A stretch of DNA of 64,000 nucleotides, taken from assembly GCF_964656455.1 (NCBI RefSeq), contig NC_135717.1:142552308-142616307 (forward strand), written 5' to 3'. The translations under genes and the position numbers were made by a program. Shown piece by piece: positions 50,930-62,820 of this stretch. Origin of the DNA: Halichoerus grypus. Taxonomy: Eukaryota; Chordata; Mammalia; Carnivora; Phocidae. Each line of letters opens with the position of its first letter. The first letter of the stretch is position 1. The notes under the pieces are model-generated. The model worked only from the letters and a program-made list of their open reading frames with translations, searched no databases and had not been told where the DNA came from.

Positions 50930-51790
50930 GACACAGATGATCCTTTTAAAGAAAACAAATGACTCGAACTAACTCTTCACAAAAGAGGAAATCCAAATGG
51001 CCCTAAATATCCAAAGAGGTGTTGCACATCCTTAATCATCAGAGAAAAGCAAATTGAAAACCAGCAATGAAATACTACTCCTTGCCATAAGAAATAGCTG
51101 ACAATGCCAAGTGTTGGTGAGGACAAGGAGCAACTGGAACTCTCATACACTGCTGCGGGGGCATTAACTGGTACAGTCTCCTTGGAAAACCACTTGATAG
51201 TATCTAACAAAACTAACTATAATCATCTCCTCAGTTCCACTCTCAGTTATATAGACAGAAATGCACACAGAAATGTGTGGTATGAGCACAATGCTAAATA
51301 AATAACATCTTCATAACAACTCTAAACTGGAAACAACTCAAATAACCATCAGCAGTAATAAGTAAATAGTGTTACATTCTTAAAATGGGATATTGTGCAG
51401 CAATGAAAAAAAAAATCAGTGCTACACACAACACGGATAAATCTCAAATGCATCAATTTGGGCAAAAGGATCCAGGCAAAAAAATCATATACTATAAGAT
51501 CTAAAGATCTAAAGATCTAGAAAGATCAGATACTATATAATTTCACTTATGTAAAATGCAAGAAGGGCAAAAAAACTAGCGTACAGGTGACGCAAATCAG
51601 AATAGCGGTCATCTGCGGGGACAGCACTGGGAGCAGGCACGACGGAGCCTTCTCAAGGTGGGAGGTCTCTAATATATTCCGATATAGGAGTGGTTACATA
51701 GATGTATTTATTTCAATGCTTAATCCAGCAGTAGTTATGATTTGTGTACTTTGATGTATGGTTTGATTTAAAAGTTAAAAAAAATAAATT
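50930..51790 (+). mobile_element. Old L1 3' region (L1M type)
   Basis: Degenerate ORF2 end and 3' UTR: AAGTGTTGGTGAGGACAAGG, ACTGGAACTCTCATACACTG, ATGGGATATTGTGCAGCAAT, then TATAATTTCACTTATGTAAA. It ends near the AAAAAAATAAAT at 51778-51789. A short (AAGATCT)n duplication occurs at about 51498-51522. Confidence 0.75.
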
Positions 51791-52009
51791 CAGGGACATT
51801 TTGAATTTCCTTCCAGTCTTGTCATTCCCACAAAAGTAAATATAAACTGAATGCCACTTTAATTTTCCTGTGTTCAAGATATGGATGCTTCAATTCATTC
51901 ACTTGTTGCCATTGGCTGTGTTTATCTATGCAGTAGCATCCATTTGAAATTATACATAATTAGAAGGGAGAGAACAGACTGCCTATCAAATTTGCAAAGA
52001 TTAAAGGAT

Positions 52010-52325
52010 GATGGTTTTGGTGAAAGTGCATGAATCAGGCACTCTTCCTCATGCTAGAAGGAAGGCCTGGAACAACCTTTTGGGAGGCAATCTCATCTCA
52101 TGTGTTTAAAAAAAAAAATCTTAAAAATATTACATACCCTTTGACCCAGTGTGCTACTTCCTACTATTCTGTCTAGAGGCAATAAAAATTGACAAAGATT
52201 AATGCACAGATATATTCATTGTGGCATTACTTTTAATAGTAAGATATTAGAAACAACATACATGTTGAATGTTTGGAAAATGATTAAAAGAATATTGGCA
52301 CATCCATCTGCTTTTGGGAGACTGG
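52010..52325 (+). mobile_element. Old L1 fragment (L1M type)
   Basis: CCTTTTGGGAGGCAATCTCA, ACATACCCTTTGACCCAGTG and ATATTCATTGTGGCATTACT match the L1M 3' ORF2/UTR order. Confidence 0.65.
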
Positions 52326-52329
52326 GTAG

Positions 52330-52510
52330 GCATAGATTTTAAATACTGATTCTCTCTCTTCTTTGTGTCTTGACTGTGTTTTTAAGTTATCTTAGACTTC
52401 ATTTCCTCAAATGCAGAATGGGGTTGATAATACCTTTCTGAGGGAATTGTGGTCACAGTAAATATGACGATATATCTAAAGTGCCCTGCACATATGGGAC
52501 ACTGAAATGT
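52330..52510 (+). mobile_element. MIR SINE
   Basis: Only the 3' half is clear: ACTTCATTTCCTCAAATGCA, GAATGGGGTTGATAATACCT, CTAAAGTGCCCTGCACATAT. Confidence 0.6.
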
Positions 52511-53125
52511 GGTACTTAAGAAAAGTTATCCAAATAAATGTTTGTGTGAATCAAATTATATGCATTGGCCTGAATATTTTTGAGGAAAATTTATACATAA
52601 AATTCAGGTATTATACTGTTTGCTCCCTCGTGGCCTTGATTCTGGCATGCTTGGGCAGGGTGCTTTGCTCCTTCTTCATACCTGACCTGAATTTGGAGCC
52701 GGATTCTGTAAACGGAGCTTCATTCAGTAAATAAGACGCCTTTCCCAAAGTAGAAACAAACTTACACACAAGCGGTAGGGCCTGGGGATGTTGCCCTCAG
52801 GGAAGCTTTCAGAATTGCAAAAGCCTCTTTCTCACCAAGCACTGTGTGAGTGAATTGATTCCATAGGCCACCCACTGGGGGATTTTTCCCCCCTGGTTCA
52901 AGAGACCTAGGCAGCGCTGTTGGCGTGAAACAGTGTCATAACAGGGTGGAAGACACTTACAGGGACACGACAGCAGTTTCCTCTACCCACGTATAAACAC
53001 ATACAGACTGAAAAGACAAGACCCTCAGATGTGATAAGGTAGTGGATTTAAAGCAATTCTTCATAAGTAATATTCAAATTGACTGAGCTTCCAGGGGCTC
53101 AGCACGGCTCTTCATACTTCCATTC
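52511..53125. other. Upstream non-genic DNA
   Basis: Somewhat higher GC than its surroundings (52740-52990). No repeat or exon recognised. Confidence 0.4.
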
Positions 53126-53305
53126 ATGAGCTCATGCAGTAGTTACAGCACTCCTGGGAGTTGGCTCTATTATTAAAACCATTTTAGAAAGGAGGAAACG
53201 ACACTGAGATGATAAATGACTTATCTAGGGTCATACACCTAATATTTGTCTGAGCTGGGGACCCAGATCTAGGGAGTCTGATTTCAGATTCTGAGCTCTT
53301 CATCA
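53126..53305 (-). mobile_element. MIR SINE, antisense
   Basis: Reverse MIR order: TTAAAACCATTTTAGAAAGG, AGGAAACGACACTGAGATG, TTATCTAGGGTCATACACCT, TGAGCTGGGGACCCAGATCT. Confidence 0.85.
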
Positions 53306-53379
53306 ACATGTAACTCTCACTCATTGATAACTTCACTAATAATATTCAAAAACATTTAAAGGCCACTTTTGAAAGTTGT

Positions 53380-53560
53380 CTAGGCATAGGTTCTGTACTA
53401 AGTACTCTATAAAACTTATCTCCTTCAGTATTCACATAATAAACCCTGATATACATGCGTTGTATTTTCCAGCACAATTTATGACTAACGGACACCAAAG
53501 CCTGAGTTTGCAAACCATTTGGCTACACTTCCTTCCACTGGAGCCACAGAAAAGTCAAGG
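53380..53560 (-). mobile_element. Probable MIR SINE, antisense
   Basis: TTCTGTACTAAGTACTCTAT, ATCTCCTTCAGTATTCACAT and CTAACGGACACCAAAGCCTG suggest a second reverse MIR. It lies within a 140-codon plus frame, which argues against that frame being a gene. Confidence 0.5.
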
Positions 53561-53912
53561 GCATACCTCTAGTGAGTATAGATTTTTTTTGGTAAAGAAA
53601 AGAAAATTAAGGATAAATATGAATTCATGCCTACACATTGAATTGATAGAAACTAGATTTTTGTTACCTGGAATCCTAACCACTATTTATACAATGACTA
53701 AAGATTTTTGCATACTTTCCCAATTACACAGATTTAAGAATAAGGTACCATATAGAATGTATAATTTTATGGGATATAAAAAGCTTATTTACTCCTAAAT
53801 ATCTCCTTTGATTACCTCTTGCTCATATGATATTGCCATCAGAATTATTTATGTGAGGTAAGGCAATGTAGCTCCCCCAAGAATCTTATTAAAATGCAAA
53901 TGTATTACCTGA
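53561..53912. other. Upstream non-genic DNA
   Basis: Nothing recognised. Confidence 0.4.
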
Positions 53913-54386
53913 TGTATTAATTTCCTATGGCTGCTATAACAAGATACCACAAATTTGATGGCTTAAAATAACACACATTTATCCTCTTACAATTCTGGAG
54001 GTCAACAGTCTTAAATCAGTTTCATTGGGTCAAAATCAAGGTGTAGGCAATGCTGTGCTCCCTCCAGAGGCTCTAAGAAAGAAGCCATTTCCTTGACTTT
54101 TCCAGCTTCTAGAGCTGCATTCCTTGGCCCATGGCCCCTTCTTTTATCTCCAAAACCAGCAGTGTACTTTATTCCTTCAGTGGTCACATGGCTTTATTTG
54201 TGTCAAATCTCCCTTTGCCTCTCAATTTGGGATTTCATTTAGAGCCCACCTGGCCAATCTAGTATGATTTCTCCACCTCAAGATCCCTAACTAATTGCAT
54301 CTGCAAAGTCCATTTTGCTGCACAAGGTTACAAAGGTCCCAAAGATTAATTGGTTATATTTGGGGGCCACTGTTCAACCTACCATA
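53913..54386 (+). mobile_element. Old solo LTR (ERVL/MLT-type)
   Basis: Starts TGTATTAATTTCCTATGGCT, continues AATAACACACATTTATCCTC, CTTACAATTCTGGAGGTCAA and CCTTGACTTTTCCAGCTTCT, and ends GGGGGCCACTGTTCAACCTA with CCATA. The 474-bp length, TG start and near-CA end fit an ERVL-type LTR. No internal viral region flanks it. Confidence 0.6.
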
Positions 54387-54609
54387 CCTGAGAAATGTCA
54401 TTATTTTCAGTAACAGCAGAAAGTAAAATATGAGTCTAAAAGAATGAGAGGCAAAATAAATGTATATTATTTATTAGTTATAACAGGTGATAAATCTAAT
54501 AAGGGTTTCAGGTTTACTAAGTACAAGTTTGGTGGAGGCGGAGGGGGGTGGTGGTGGTAGCTATGAACTGCTATTCTATCCCTAAGACTACCTTTTGAAT
54601 TTGAAAAGC
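54387..54609. other. Short spacer
   Basis: Contains a GT/GA-rich run (GGAGGCGGAGGGGGGTGGTG) at about 54533-54552. Otherwise featureless. Confidence 0.4.
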
Positions 54610-55322
54610 TTACCTTTAAATATTTACCTTGTGGAAAATTGGAACCCTCATACACTGCTTGTAGAATGTAAAATGTTACAGCAGCTTTGGAAAACAGTCT
54701 GGCAGTTCCCCAAAAGGTTAAATATAGAGTTGTCATATGACCCAATAATTCTAGTGCTAGGTATACGCCTTGGGAAACTAAAATATGTCCACACAAAAAC
54801 ATGTACACAAATGCACATAGCATCTAATTTATAATAGACAAGGGTGAATACAAGTCAAATGTCAATCAATTGATGAATGGATAAATAAATATAAATATTC
54901 CATTCAATGGAATATTATGTGGCAATACTGAAATGAAGTACTGATAAATGTTACAACATGGATGAACCTTGAAAACATTATAATAAGTGAAAGAAGCCGG
55001 TCACAAAGATCACATATTGCATGATTCCATTTATAGTAAATGTCCAGAATAGGCAAATCTATGGAGATAGAAAGTTGATTCATAGTTGCCCAGCACTGGA
55101 AGGGGAAGTATTTGGTGGGGGGGGCGGTGAGGGGAGAGGTGAAGAAAGACTGCTAACAGGTACAGAGTTTCTTTGGGGGTGAGGAACATACTCCAAAATT
55201 GACTGTGGTGATAGCTGTATGACTGTATATATACTAGAAATGACCAAATTGTACATCCATAAATGGGTGAATCATGTAAGTTGTGTGAATTATATCTCAA
55301 TAAAGCTCTTATAAAAAAAAAT
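54610..55322 (+). mobile_element. Old L1 3' end (L1MB-like)
   Basis: GGAACCCTCATACACTGCTT, GTTGTCATATGACCCAATAA, TCACATATTGCATGATTCCA, GTGATAGCTGTATGACTGTA and a terminal ATATCTCAATAAAGCTCTTA with an A tail. 5'-truncated; decayed coding sequence. Confidence 0.82.
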
Positions 55323-58197
55323 GTTTGCTTTGACTTTCATTTATATCAAAGCCCAGAACGTCAGCTAATACTAGAAATGGTCAGAATAAGAATCACTTAA
55401 ATTTTGGAATCAAGAGTCATTAGATATTTCCTATTCCAACCGCAGTTTATATATCATAAATGACAAAATAGTCACTGTCTTTTCCCAGGCCACATTACTA
55501 GATGATAAAACTGTTGTTTAGAACCTAGGACTATTCCCTCCCATCTTACATGATTAGTAGACACTTAGTTCCAACAACCTTGCTTTGCATACACTTTAGG
55601 AAGAAGGGCTCCCTGATCCTGATGATACCTGGTAAGGCTCTACTCTGATGTAGTTTTTTTTTTCTTTTTTTTAAATTGCTTCAATCCATTTCATTCAGGT
55701 CTTGACTCAGCCATCATTTACTCAGGGGCAGGCTCCGAATACCCAATTAAGTAGTTTAATATATGGTATATTTATTTATGTATTGTCCATCTTTCTTACC
55801 AGAATGTAAGCTCCATGGGGCAGGGGATTTTTTGTTGTTACTGTTGTAATCTGATTTAAGTAGATTTTATCATGTACCACTTTTAAGCTCAATAACTTTA
55901 GTTTTATATTTGTGCATTATAGCAGCTACCAGAGAGGTAGCATTACCCTCCTCCACAGCCTTCCTTCTCTTTCCACAGTTTTACTGCTAGATCAGAATGA
56001 AAGTTATCTCAGACCAATTCTGTTACATGTCAGACATTAGTAAATCTACAGTCATTAGCAAGCAGGCACAGAGCAATTCACACAAACTATTCTATACATC
56101 AAACATCCCAGTTCTCTGTCTTTTCAGGGTTTCCAACCACACTTTGTACAAGAGGCAGAAAAAACAGTCTTCTGTTACACTTAAGATCATCCTCAGGCAC
56201 CAGCCATCACCCTGCCTTAGGCTAACTGTGGGTTGCGAGAGGCAGGATTTCTTGGAGTGCTATGCTCCATTGTGCAAAAGCAGGAAGTTATTTCTAAAAC
56301 ATGTTTACCAATGGGCATTTCTTGAATATTATTAGATTTTCTATGGAGAGTCCAAATGTAGTATTCCTAATATTACAGAGCCACTACTTTTCATTAATAT
56401 GAACCCATTTCTGATGTCCAGTATGCCAATTAGAAAACCATTAGTTGTTCGACATACTGAAGCCCTTAGTGTGGCCACTGCTGGAGTGTAGGGCCTCTGA
56501 AACAAAGAGGATGGACTACCCCAGACTGTGCATTCTTGATTACAGTAGCTAATGGCCCCTAGTTACTGGCCCTTAAGCCAAATTTGCATAATGATATCAT
56601 CCTCGCTAGGCAGAACTATTTAAGTGTGGTTCAAACATCTTAACATCTCTTTTATTTGCTACTATATTCTCATCACCTACAACTGTGCCTTAGCATAGTA
56701 TAGATGTTCTATAAATATTTCCTGAATAAATAATTTCTGCCTATGTGTGTAAAAGTTCTCTAAACTATCCATCATAAGTCATATTTTAGGATATTTATTT
56801 TCTTATGAGAAGTTGGTTTCAGGCTTTTTCTGCCACAGAAATTATATGAATTACATATATCCTCCTCATTTATATGAATTCATTTCCTCATGTATTAAAC
56901 ATATACCACTTGTCATTCTATATTAAAGTATTTAACAAAAACTCAAGATAATGCCATCTGACTTATACTCAAACTTCTCAAAATGCCATATAGTATATAA
57001 TCAGATCTGTTATAATACCTTAAACTGCAGCTATGATAAAGAACTTTACCTCAAGAAAAAAGCTAAATATGATGTTCCCCTGAATCAAGTTCATTCTTAT
57101 TCATGAGTTTTGCCTTATTCTTTTTCTTTTTGTATTCCTTTCGATGTGCTGACCAAAGAATTTTTTCACTGGGACTCAAGTAGAATTTCAATTGAAAATC
57201 AATTGCTTTTGTTTCCTGAGGAAAAATTAATATTGCACACCATGGCTTTTTATTATAATGGAAAATATTGTCATCTTACTATGGTTTTGACTAAGAATTA
57301 TTGTCTCAATCATGAAGAAACTTTATCATGATAGATCAAAATTAGTGTTTAATTATACTGCATGCTGCATAGTATGTAAAATTGTAGTCGATAGTTAATG
57401 TACATATTACCAAAAATCATAAATATTTACTATAACTAAACTTTTATCATTATACCGTAATTTACAATTATGAATGGAGATAGGTAATGATATTTTCAAA
57501 GCTCCTTTAAATTTGAATTTATGCCAAAAGATAGCTTCATGTGAGTGTGGCAGATGCTGGTTGTTGGCTCACGCATGACTCACTAGAAACCTCTCTGCCT
57601 TCCTCTACTCTAAAGGCTGGGAAACAAAATACTCATTAATTACTCCATTGTCCTTTATAACCTCCCTATACAGTTGGGCAGGAGATAGAATTTTGGCAGC
57701 AGAATGTAGAAGGACAACCCAGACTTTACATCCTGAACAAAATGTCAAAAATTTTTGAAAATAAGACTTTTGCCTTTGACCTTCCCCTTTCTCCTTCCTC
57801 CTCTGTAAAATGTAAAGATGATCACAAGCCCAGAAACTTTCTTAATGCCAAAGAATGAAAGGGTATATGTTAAGGACAGAAGAGAAGGATGATAGAAGAA
57901 GCCTGGTTCTCTGAAGACACACTTGAATAGCCTTGTTAGTCTTGAGTAGCCTACCACAGAAAACTGTGATAAATGAAGGATGTTGTGATACTTTTACTTT
58001 TAGGCATAAAAACGACAGAATCTTTCTATGAGATAAATTTGGACTCTATGTTACCATTTGGTAGTATAAGCTACATAATTGTAACTTATTTTTGTTAAGT
58101 ATGTATCAAGAATAAAATAAATCAGAGGTGTAATTTGAGAGTTATGTTGTAAGTTATGACAGAGTGCTCACCTCCTATTGTTTTTATTCATATGCAT
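55323..58197. other. Upstream non-genic DNA with L2 scraps
   Basis: L2 3'-end-like blocks near 55795-55850 (AGAATGTAAGCTCCATGGGG) and 56630-56740 (CTATAAATATTTCCTGAATA). Otherwise nothing recognised; no exon. Confidence 0.4.
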
Positions 58198-58214
58198 AAA
58201 AGTTTCAATATTCT

Positions 58215-58424
58215 GGGGCACCAGGGTGGCTCAGTTGGTTAAGCTTCCAACTCTTGATTTCAGCTCAGGTCATGATCTCAGGGTCCTGAGATCTAGCCTC
58301 GTGTCAGGCTCCGTGCTGGGCTCCTGCTTAAGGTTCTCTCTCTCCCTCTCCCTCTGCCCCTCCCCCTTGTTCATTCTCTCTCTCTCAAAATAAATAAATA
58401 AACAAAAATTTAAAAATTAAAAAG
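58215..58424 (+). mobile_element. Can-SINE, older subtype
   Basis: Plus-oriented copy (GGGGCACCAGGGTGGCTCAG, AACTCTTGATTTCAGCTCAG) with duplication AAAARTTTCAATATTCT at 58198-58214 and 58425-58441. Confidence 0.95.
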
Positions 58425-58441
58425 AAAAATTTCAATATTCT

Positions 58442-59438
58442 TATGTAGGTACCACTTCTGGAATTTTGGTCATAAAAGTTCTTTTCTCCCAGGAAAATAA
58501 TATCCATAGTTTCAAGGGTACTGACAAGGGATAGGGCAGAATTTCCAATTTTTTTAGTTAAAAACATCAATTTTCTATACTTCTGAGGTGTTTCATAATG
58601 TTTACATCATTCTTCTGTGTTGCATTCTGAAAGCAAATATTGTGAACAAGGTAAGGGAAAAAGAAAAACTGCTGAAAGATACAAGTTTGTGTATTATGAT
58701 TAGTATTTTGCAAATAGTGACCCAAAATGTATTTTAGTTTCCCCTTTACATCATGTTTGATTTTTCCACTTCCCACCTCCAGAGCCAAGCCAGGAAGTTT
58801 ATAGTTCCTGAGAAGGAAAGGGTAGAGACCTTGTTCTCTTTAGCAAGACACTGGACATGAAGAACCAGCGATACGGAAAAAAAAAAAAAATATATTACCT
58901 GACTGTTTCAGCTCCCATTCAACGTTTTTAGGGGCAGTAAAAAAGGACACAGACATAGCAAAGAGGAGATGCTTCTTCCCCCTGTGACAGTTAGGGTTTA
59001 TGGTTTTTTGTTTTTAGTAGAAGGAAGTTGGGACAGGGAGGAGGGGGAGAAGCCAGACTTTCATTGTCCCATGGAATTGTGGAAGCAGGAAAGAGAGAAG
59101 AAAGGGCAATTGGTAAAATTGGTGTGAATTTTCCTTTCTAGGCTTTGACACAGAAGAGTCAGATAAATGAGGGAAAGAATCTGTCTGGTCCCATATCCTT
59201 TTAGATTCTGAATCCCAAGTGTATCTTTTCCCTCATCAATCTTGGGGTACCCATATCAGAGTAAATGGTTATATGACATATTTAGGAAATGAAGTTAGAG
59301 TTTGACTCCCTAAAGTTCTTGCATGAATTGAGGTGAGACAAAGAAGGTAGTTGAGAGTACTGGCTACTGAGCTTTCCAAGAGTGGCTGGCAGGTCACAAC
59401 AACCACCCAAATGGGGATCACAGAAAGTGCTGAGAGGA
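58442..59438. other. Upstream non-genic DNA
   Basis: A-run near 58877-58890. Nothing else recognised. Confidence 0.4.
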
Positions 59439-59584
59439 GGGGCCCCTGGGTGGCTTTGTCAGTTAAGCATCTGCCTTCGGCTCACGTCATGAGCCCAGGG
59501 CCCTGGGATCAAGTCCCACATCAGGCTCCCTGCTCAGTGGGGAGTCTGCTTCTCTCTCTACCCCCCTGCTTGTGCTCTCTCTCA
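59439..59584 (+). mobile_element. Can-SINE lacking its tail
   Basis: The head and CT-rich region are clear (GGGGCCCCTGGGTGGCTTTG to GCTTGTGCTCTCTCTC), but the TCAAATAAATAAA tail is absent and no good duplication is visible. The 3' end was deleted or never copied. Confidence 0.88.
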
Positions 59585-60129
59585 CAAGCAGTGTCTCAGA
59601 GACACTGTCTGTACATTTTACACATTTGATAAATGGTAGAATGTTTTCACAGATTAGCTTGTAGCTCCATATATTTTATACATTTTAGACCTTTTTTTTT
59701 CTCTGTCGCTAACATATACTTCTGGTCTCAGATGCCATAAAACATGATCATATGATATTAAATACTCTTGTCCTGTATCATCATGTAATGAAGTAGGGTG
59801 AGTTATGACAGTAAGCAGTAGAATTGGTTCTGGGAAGCCATTCCTGCACTGGGATGCTAGCAGTACAGAACTCTACATGGGGGTAGGGTAACCTTCAAAA
59901 ATATACCACACTTTACACAAACTAAACATAGTCCTAACTTAAATTCTTTTGTCTTCAATGGAACCCCAAAGAGCAGCAGCCAGTCTCCTTTCACTCAAGA
60001 TAAGGAAAAGTGCAATGGAAGTATTGTTGGAGTAGAAAAACACTGGTCTTAACTAATTAGAATTAATTAGTAATTCGTTATTATATTAATTCTAATTAGA
60101 ATTAGAATTAAATGTATAACTCTTGATTA
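59585..60129. other. Spacer with an AT-rich hairpin
   Basis: Perfect 15-bp inverted arms CTAATTAGAATTAAT at 60053-60067 and 60085-60099 with a 17-base loop. More AATTAGAATT units follow. It lies just before the L1 5' end. Nothing else recognised. Confidence 0.6.
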
Positions 60130-61899
60130 AAGAGAGAAAGATGGTGGCAAAGTAGGAGAACCCTAGGCTCACCTAATCCCATGAGTACAAAGGATCCTAA
60201 ATACCCCCAGAAATTGTCCTGAAGACTGGCAGAACAAACTTCACAACTAAAGGTAGAGAAGAGCCACATCAAAGAAGATAGGAAGTGTGGAAACATGGTT
60301 TGGAGAGGAATGGATCATGGCTGCTGCAGTAGGGAGGGAGCCATGGTGGTGGGGAAGGCTGAGAGTCAGACCAGCACACCGGGGAGCACATGGGGAAGAT
60401 AATTCCCCATAATGATTGGCTTGGAAAATGAGAGTGGCTGAGTTTTGGAGCTCTTACAACTAGTGGGGCTAAAAGCCTGGAGTTTTAAAGGTTAGTGTTC
60501 TTGGCTCAGGGGGAGCCCAGAGGCATTGATGCTGTTCTTGGAGAGAAGGCAGGGCAAACAGCCCTTGGGCATATAGTGTGGAAACAGTGATCTAAGTAGC
60601 ACCTAGGGCACATATTGTGGAGGTTAGCTGCTCATCTTGGAGCATGTTCAAAGGATGCAGCATTCATTGAGAACTCAGAATAAAAGAACTAGCAAGCACC
60701 ATTTCCCTCCTTTACTCCTCAGCATAAGCTCAAGGCCACCTGCAGGAAGCAGCACAGCATCTACACTCACTACTTAATTTGCTTACACCAAGTCCTACCC
60801 CCTCATGTTTCAGTGGAACTGCCCTTCCCAGACACACTTGCCCCATTCCCAGCACAGCAGGCCCTCTCCCCCAGAAGACTTGCCCAAATCCCTTCCAACA
60901 CTGTATCTCCAGACCCAGGAGTTTTGCAGGGCCTCAGTTCCAGCAGCCATGGCAACAGGTCTGATTTCACAAGCAGATCAGAGCACACCTAGTTAAAATG
61001 CTATATTCAGGCCAGGGACCAAACACTACCCACAACAGGCAAAGAGAGCCTCTGCAGGCAAGTGGCCTGAAGGATAAAGCAGCCAGGACACAACAACAGA
61101 GTGCATGCAACACACATTTAGAAACACTCCCTAAAGTGCCAGGCCCTGGGGAAGAGGGGACACTACACAGCAGGGCACTACAGGACATCTTTTTCAAAAG
61201 GCCATTACACTCAAAACAGTAGATGGAGCTGACTTTCCTAGAAGAAGCAGGCACAGAGACTTAGACAAAATGAGAAGACAGAGGAATTTATCCCAAATGA
61301 AAGATCAGGACAAGGCCATAGCCAGAAATCTAAGTGAAACAGATATAAGTATCATGCCTGATAGAGAATTTAAAGTAATGATCATAAGGATACTCACTGG
61401 ACTTGAGAAAAGATAAGACATCAATGAGACCCTTAATAAAGATAAGAAATAACATAGGAGAGATAAAGCGCTCAATAAATGAAAGGAGAAACATGCATGA
61501 TGGAATGAATTGCAGGCTGGAAGAAGCAGAGGAATGAATTAATGACCTAAAAGACAGAGTAATGGAAAGTAATCAAGCTGAACAAAAGAGAGAAAAAAGA
61601 AAGCATTATACAAAACTAGAATAGATTTATGGAACTCAGTGACTCCATCAAATGTAGTAACATTCACATTATAGGAGTCCCAGAAGAAGAAGAGAGAGAA
61701 AAGGCAGAAATTTATTTGAAGAGATAATAGCTGTAAAGTTCCCTAATCTGGGGAAGGAAACAGATATCTGGATCTAGGAGGCACAGAGAACCCCCAACAA
61801 AATCAACAAAAACAGATCTATAGCTAGACATACAATTAAAATAGCAAAATAAAAATGGCAACATATAGTGATAAAAAAAATTTAAAAACAGCAAGACAG

Positions 61900-62099
61900 G
61901 GACACTTGGGTGGCTCAGTCAGTTAAGCATCTGCCTTCAGCTCAGGTCATGATCCCAGGTTCCTGGGATCAAGTCCTGCATCAGGGTCCTTGCTCAGCAG
62001 GGAGCCTGCTTCTCCCTCTGCCTGCTGCTCTCCCTGCTTGTGCTCTCTCTCTCTCTCTGACAAATAAAAAAATTAATTAAAAAAATTTTTTTAAAAACT
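61900..62099 (+). mobile_element. Can-SINE nested in L1
   Basis: Plus-oriented copy within ORF1-related L1 sequence. Duplication CAGCAAGACAG at 61889-61899 and 62100-62110, after which L1 resumes in register. Confidence 0.95.
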
Positions 62100-62345
62100 C
62101 AGCAAGACAGAAGAAGATAGTTCCATATGGGAGGAACCCCCCCCCCCATAAGGCTAGCAGGGAATTTTTCAGCAGAAACTTTCAAAGCCAGAAGAGAGTG
62201 GCATGATATATTCAAAGTGCTGAATGGGAAAAATCTGCAACCAAGAATACTCTATCCTGCAAGGTGATCATTCCAAATAGGAGAGAGAAAGAGTTTCCCA
62301 AACAAACAAAAACTAAAGGAGTTCATGACCACTAAAACAGCTCTT

Positions 62346-62820
62346 AATCAGATGAATGGATAAAGAAGATGTGGTTCATATATACAATGGAATATTACTC
62401 AGTCATCAGAAAGGATGAATACCTACCATTTACATTGACATAGATGAATCTGGAGGGTATGACGTTAAGTGAAATAAGTCTACAAAAGAAAGACAATTAT
62501 CATACAGTTTCACTCATATATGGAATACAAGAAATAGCACAGAGGATCTAGAGGAAGGGTGGGAAAACTGAATGGGAGGAAATCAGAGACAGACCCAAAC
62601 CATGAGAAACTCTTGACTCTGGGAAACAAACTGAGGGTTGTGGAAAGGGAGGTGGGTGGGGGGATTGGGTAACTGGGTGATGAGCTTTAAGGAGGGCACA
62701 TGATGTCTGAGCACTGAGTGTTATACACAACTAATGAATTATTGAACACTACACCAAAAACTAATGCTGTACTCTATGTTGGTTAATTGAATTTAAATTT
62801 TAAAAAAAGAAGAAGAAAAA
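62346..62820 (+). mobile_element. Younger L1 3' end nested in L1
   Basis: The last codons of L1 ORF2 (DEWIKKMWFIYTMEYYS near 62352-62400) and a 3' UTR with GAGGAAATCAGAGACAGACC, GGAGGTGGGTGGGGGGATTG and TTGAATTTAAATTTTAAAA. Duplication AAAACARCTCTT at 62334-62345 and 62821-62832. The host L1 then continues CAAGAAATATTAAAGGGCTC. Confidence 0.92.

Noticed and set aside
53376..53798. A 140-codon plus-strand open frame
   Set aside because: Its first part coincides with an antisense MIR-like segment, and the peptide has no family signature or exon-like splice sites.
53913..54386. Possible endogenous retrovirus with genes
   Set aside because: Only a solo LTR-like segment is visible; no gag, pol or env similarity flanks it.
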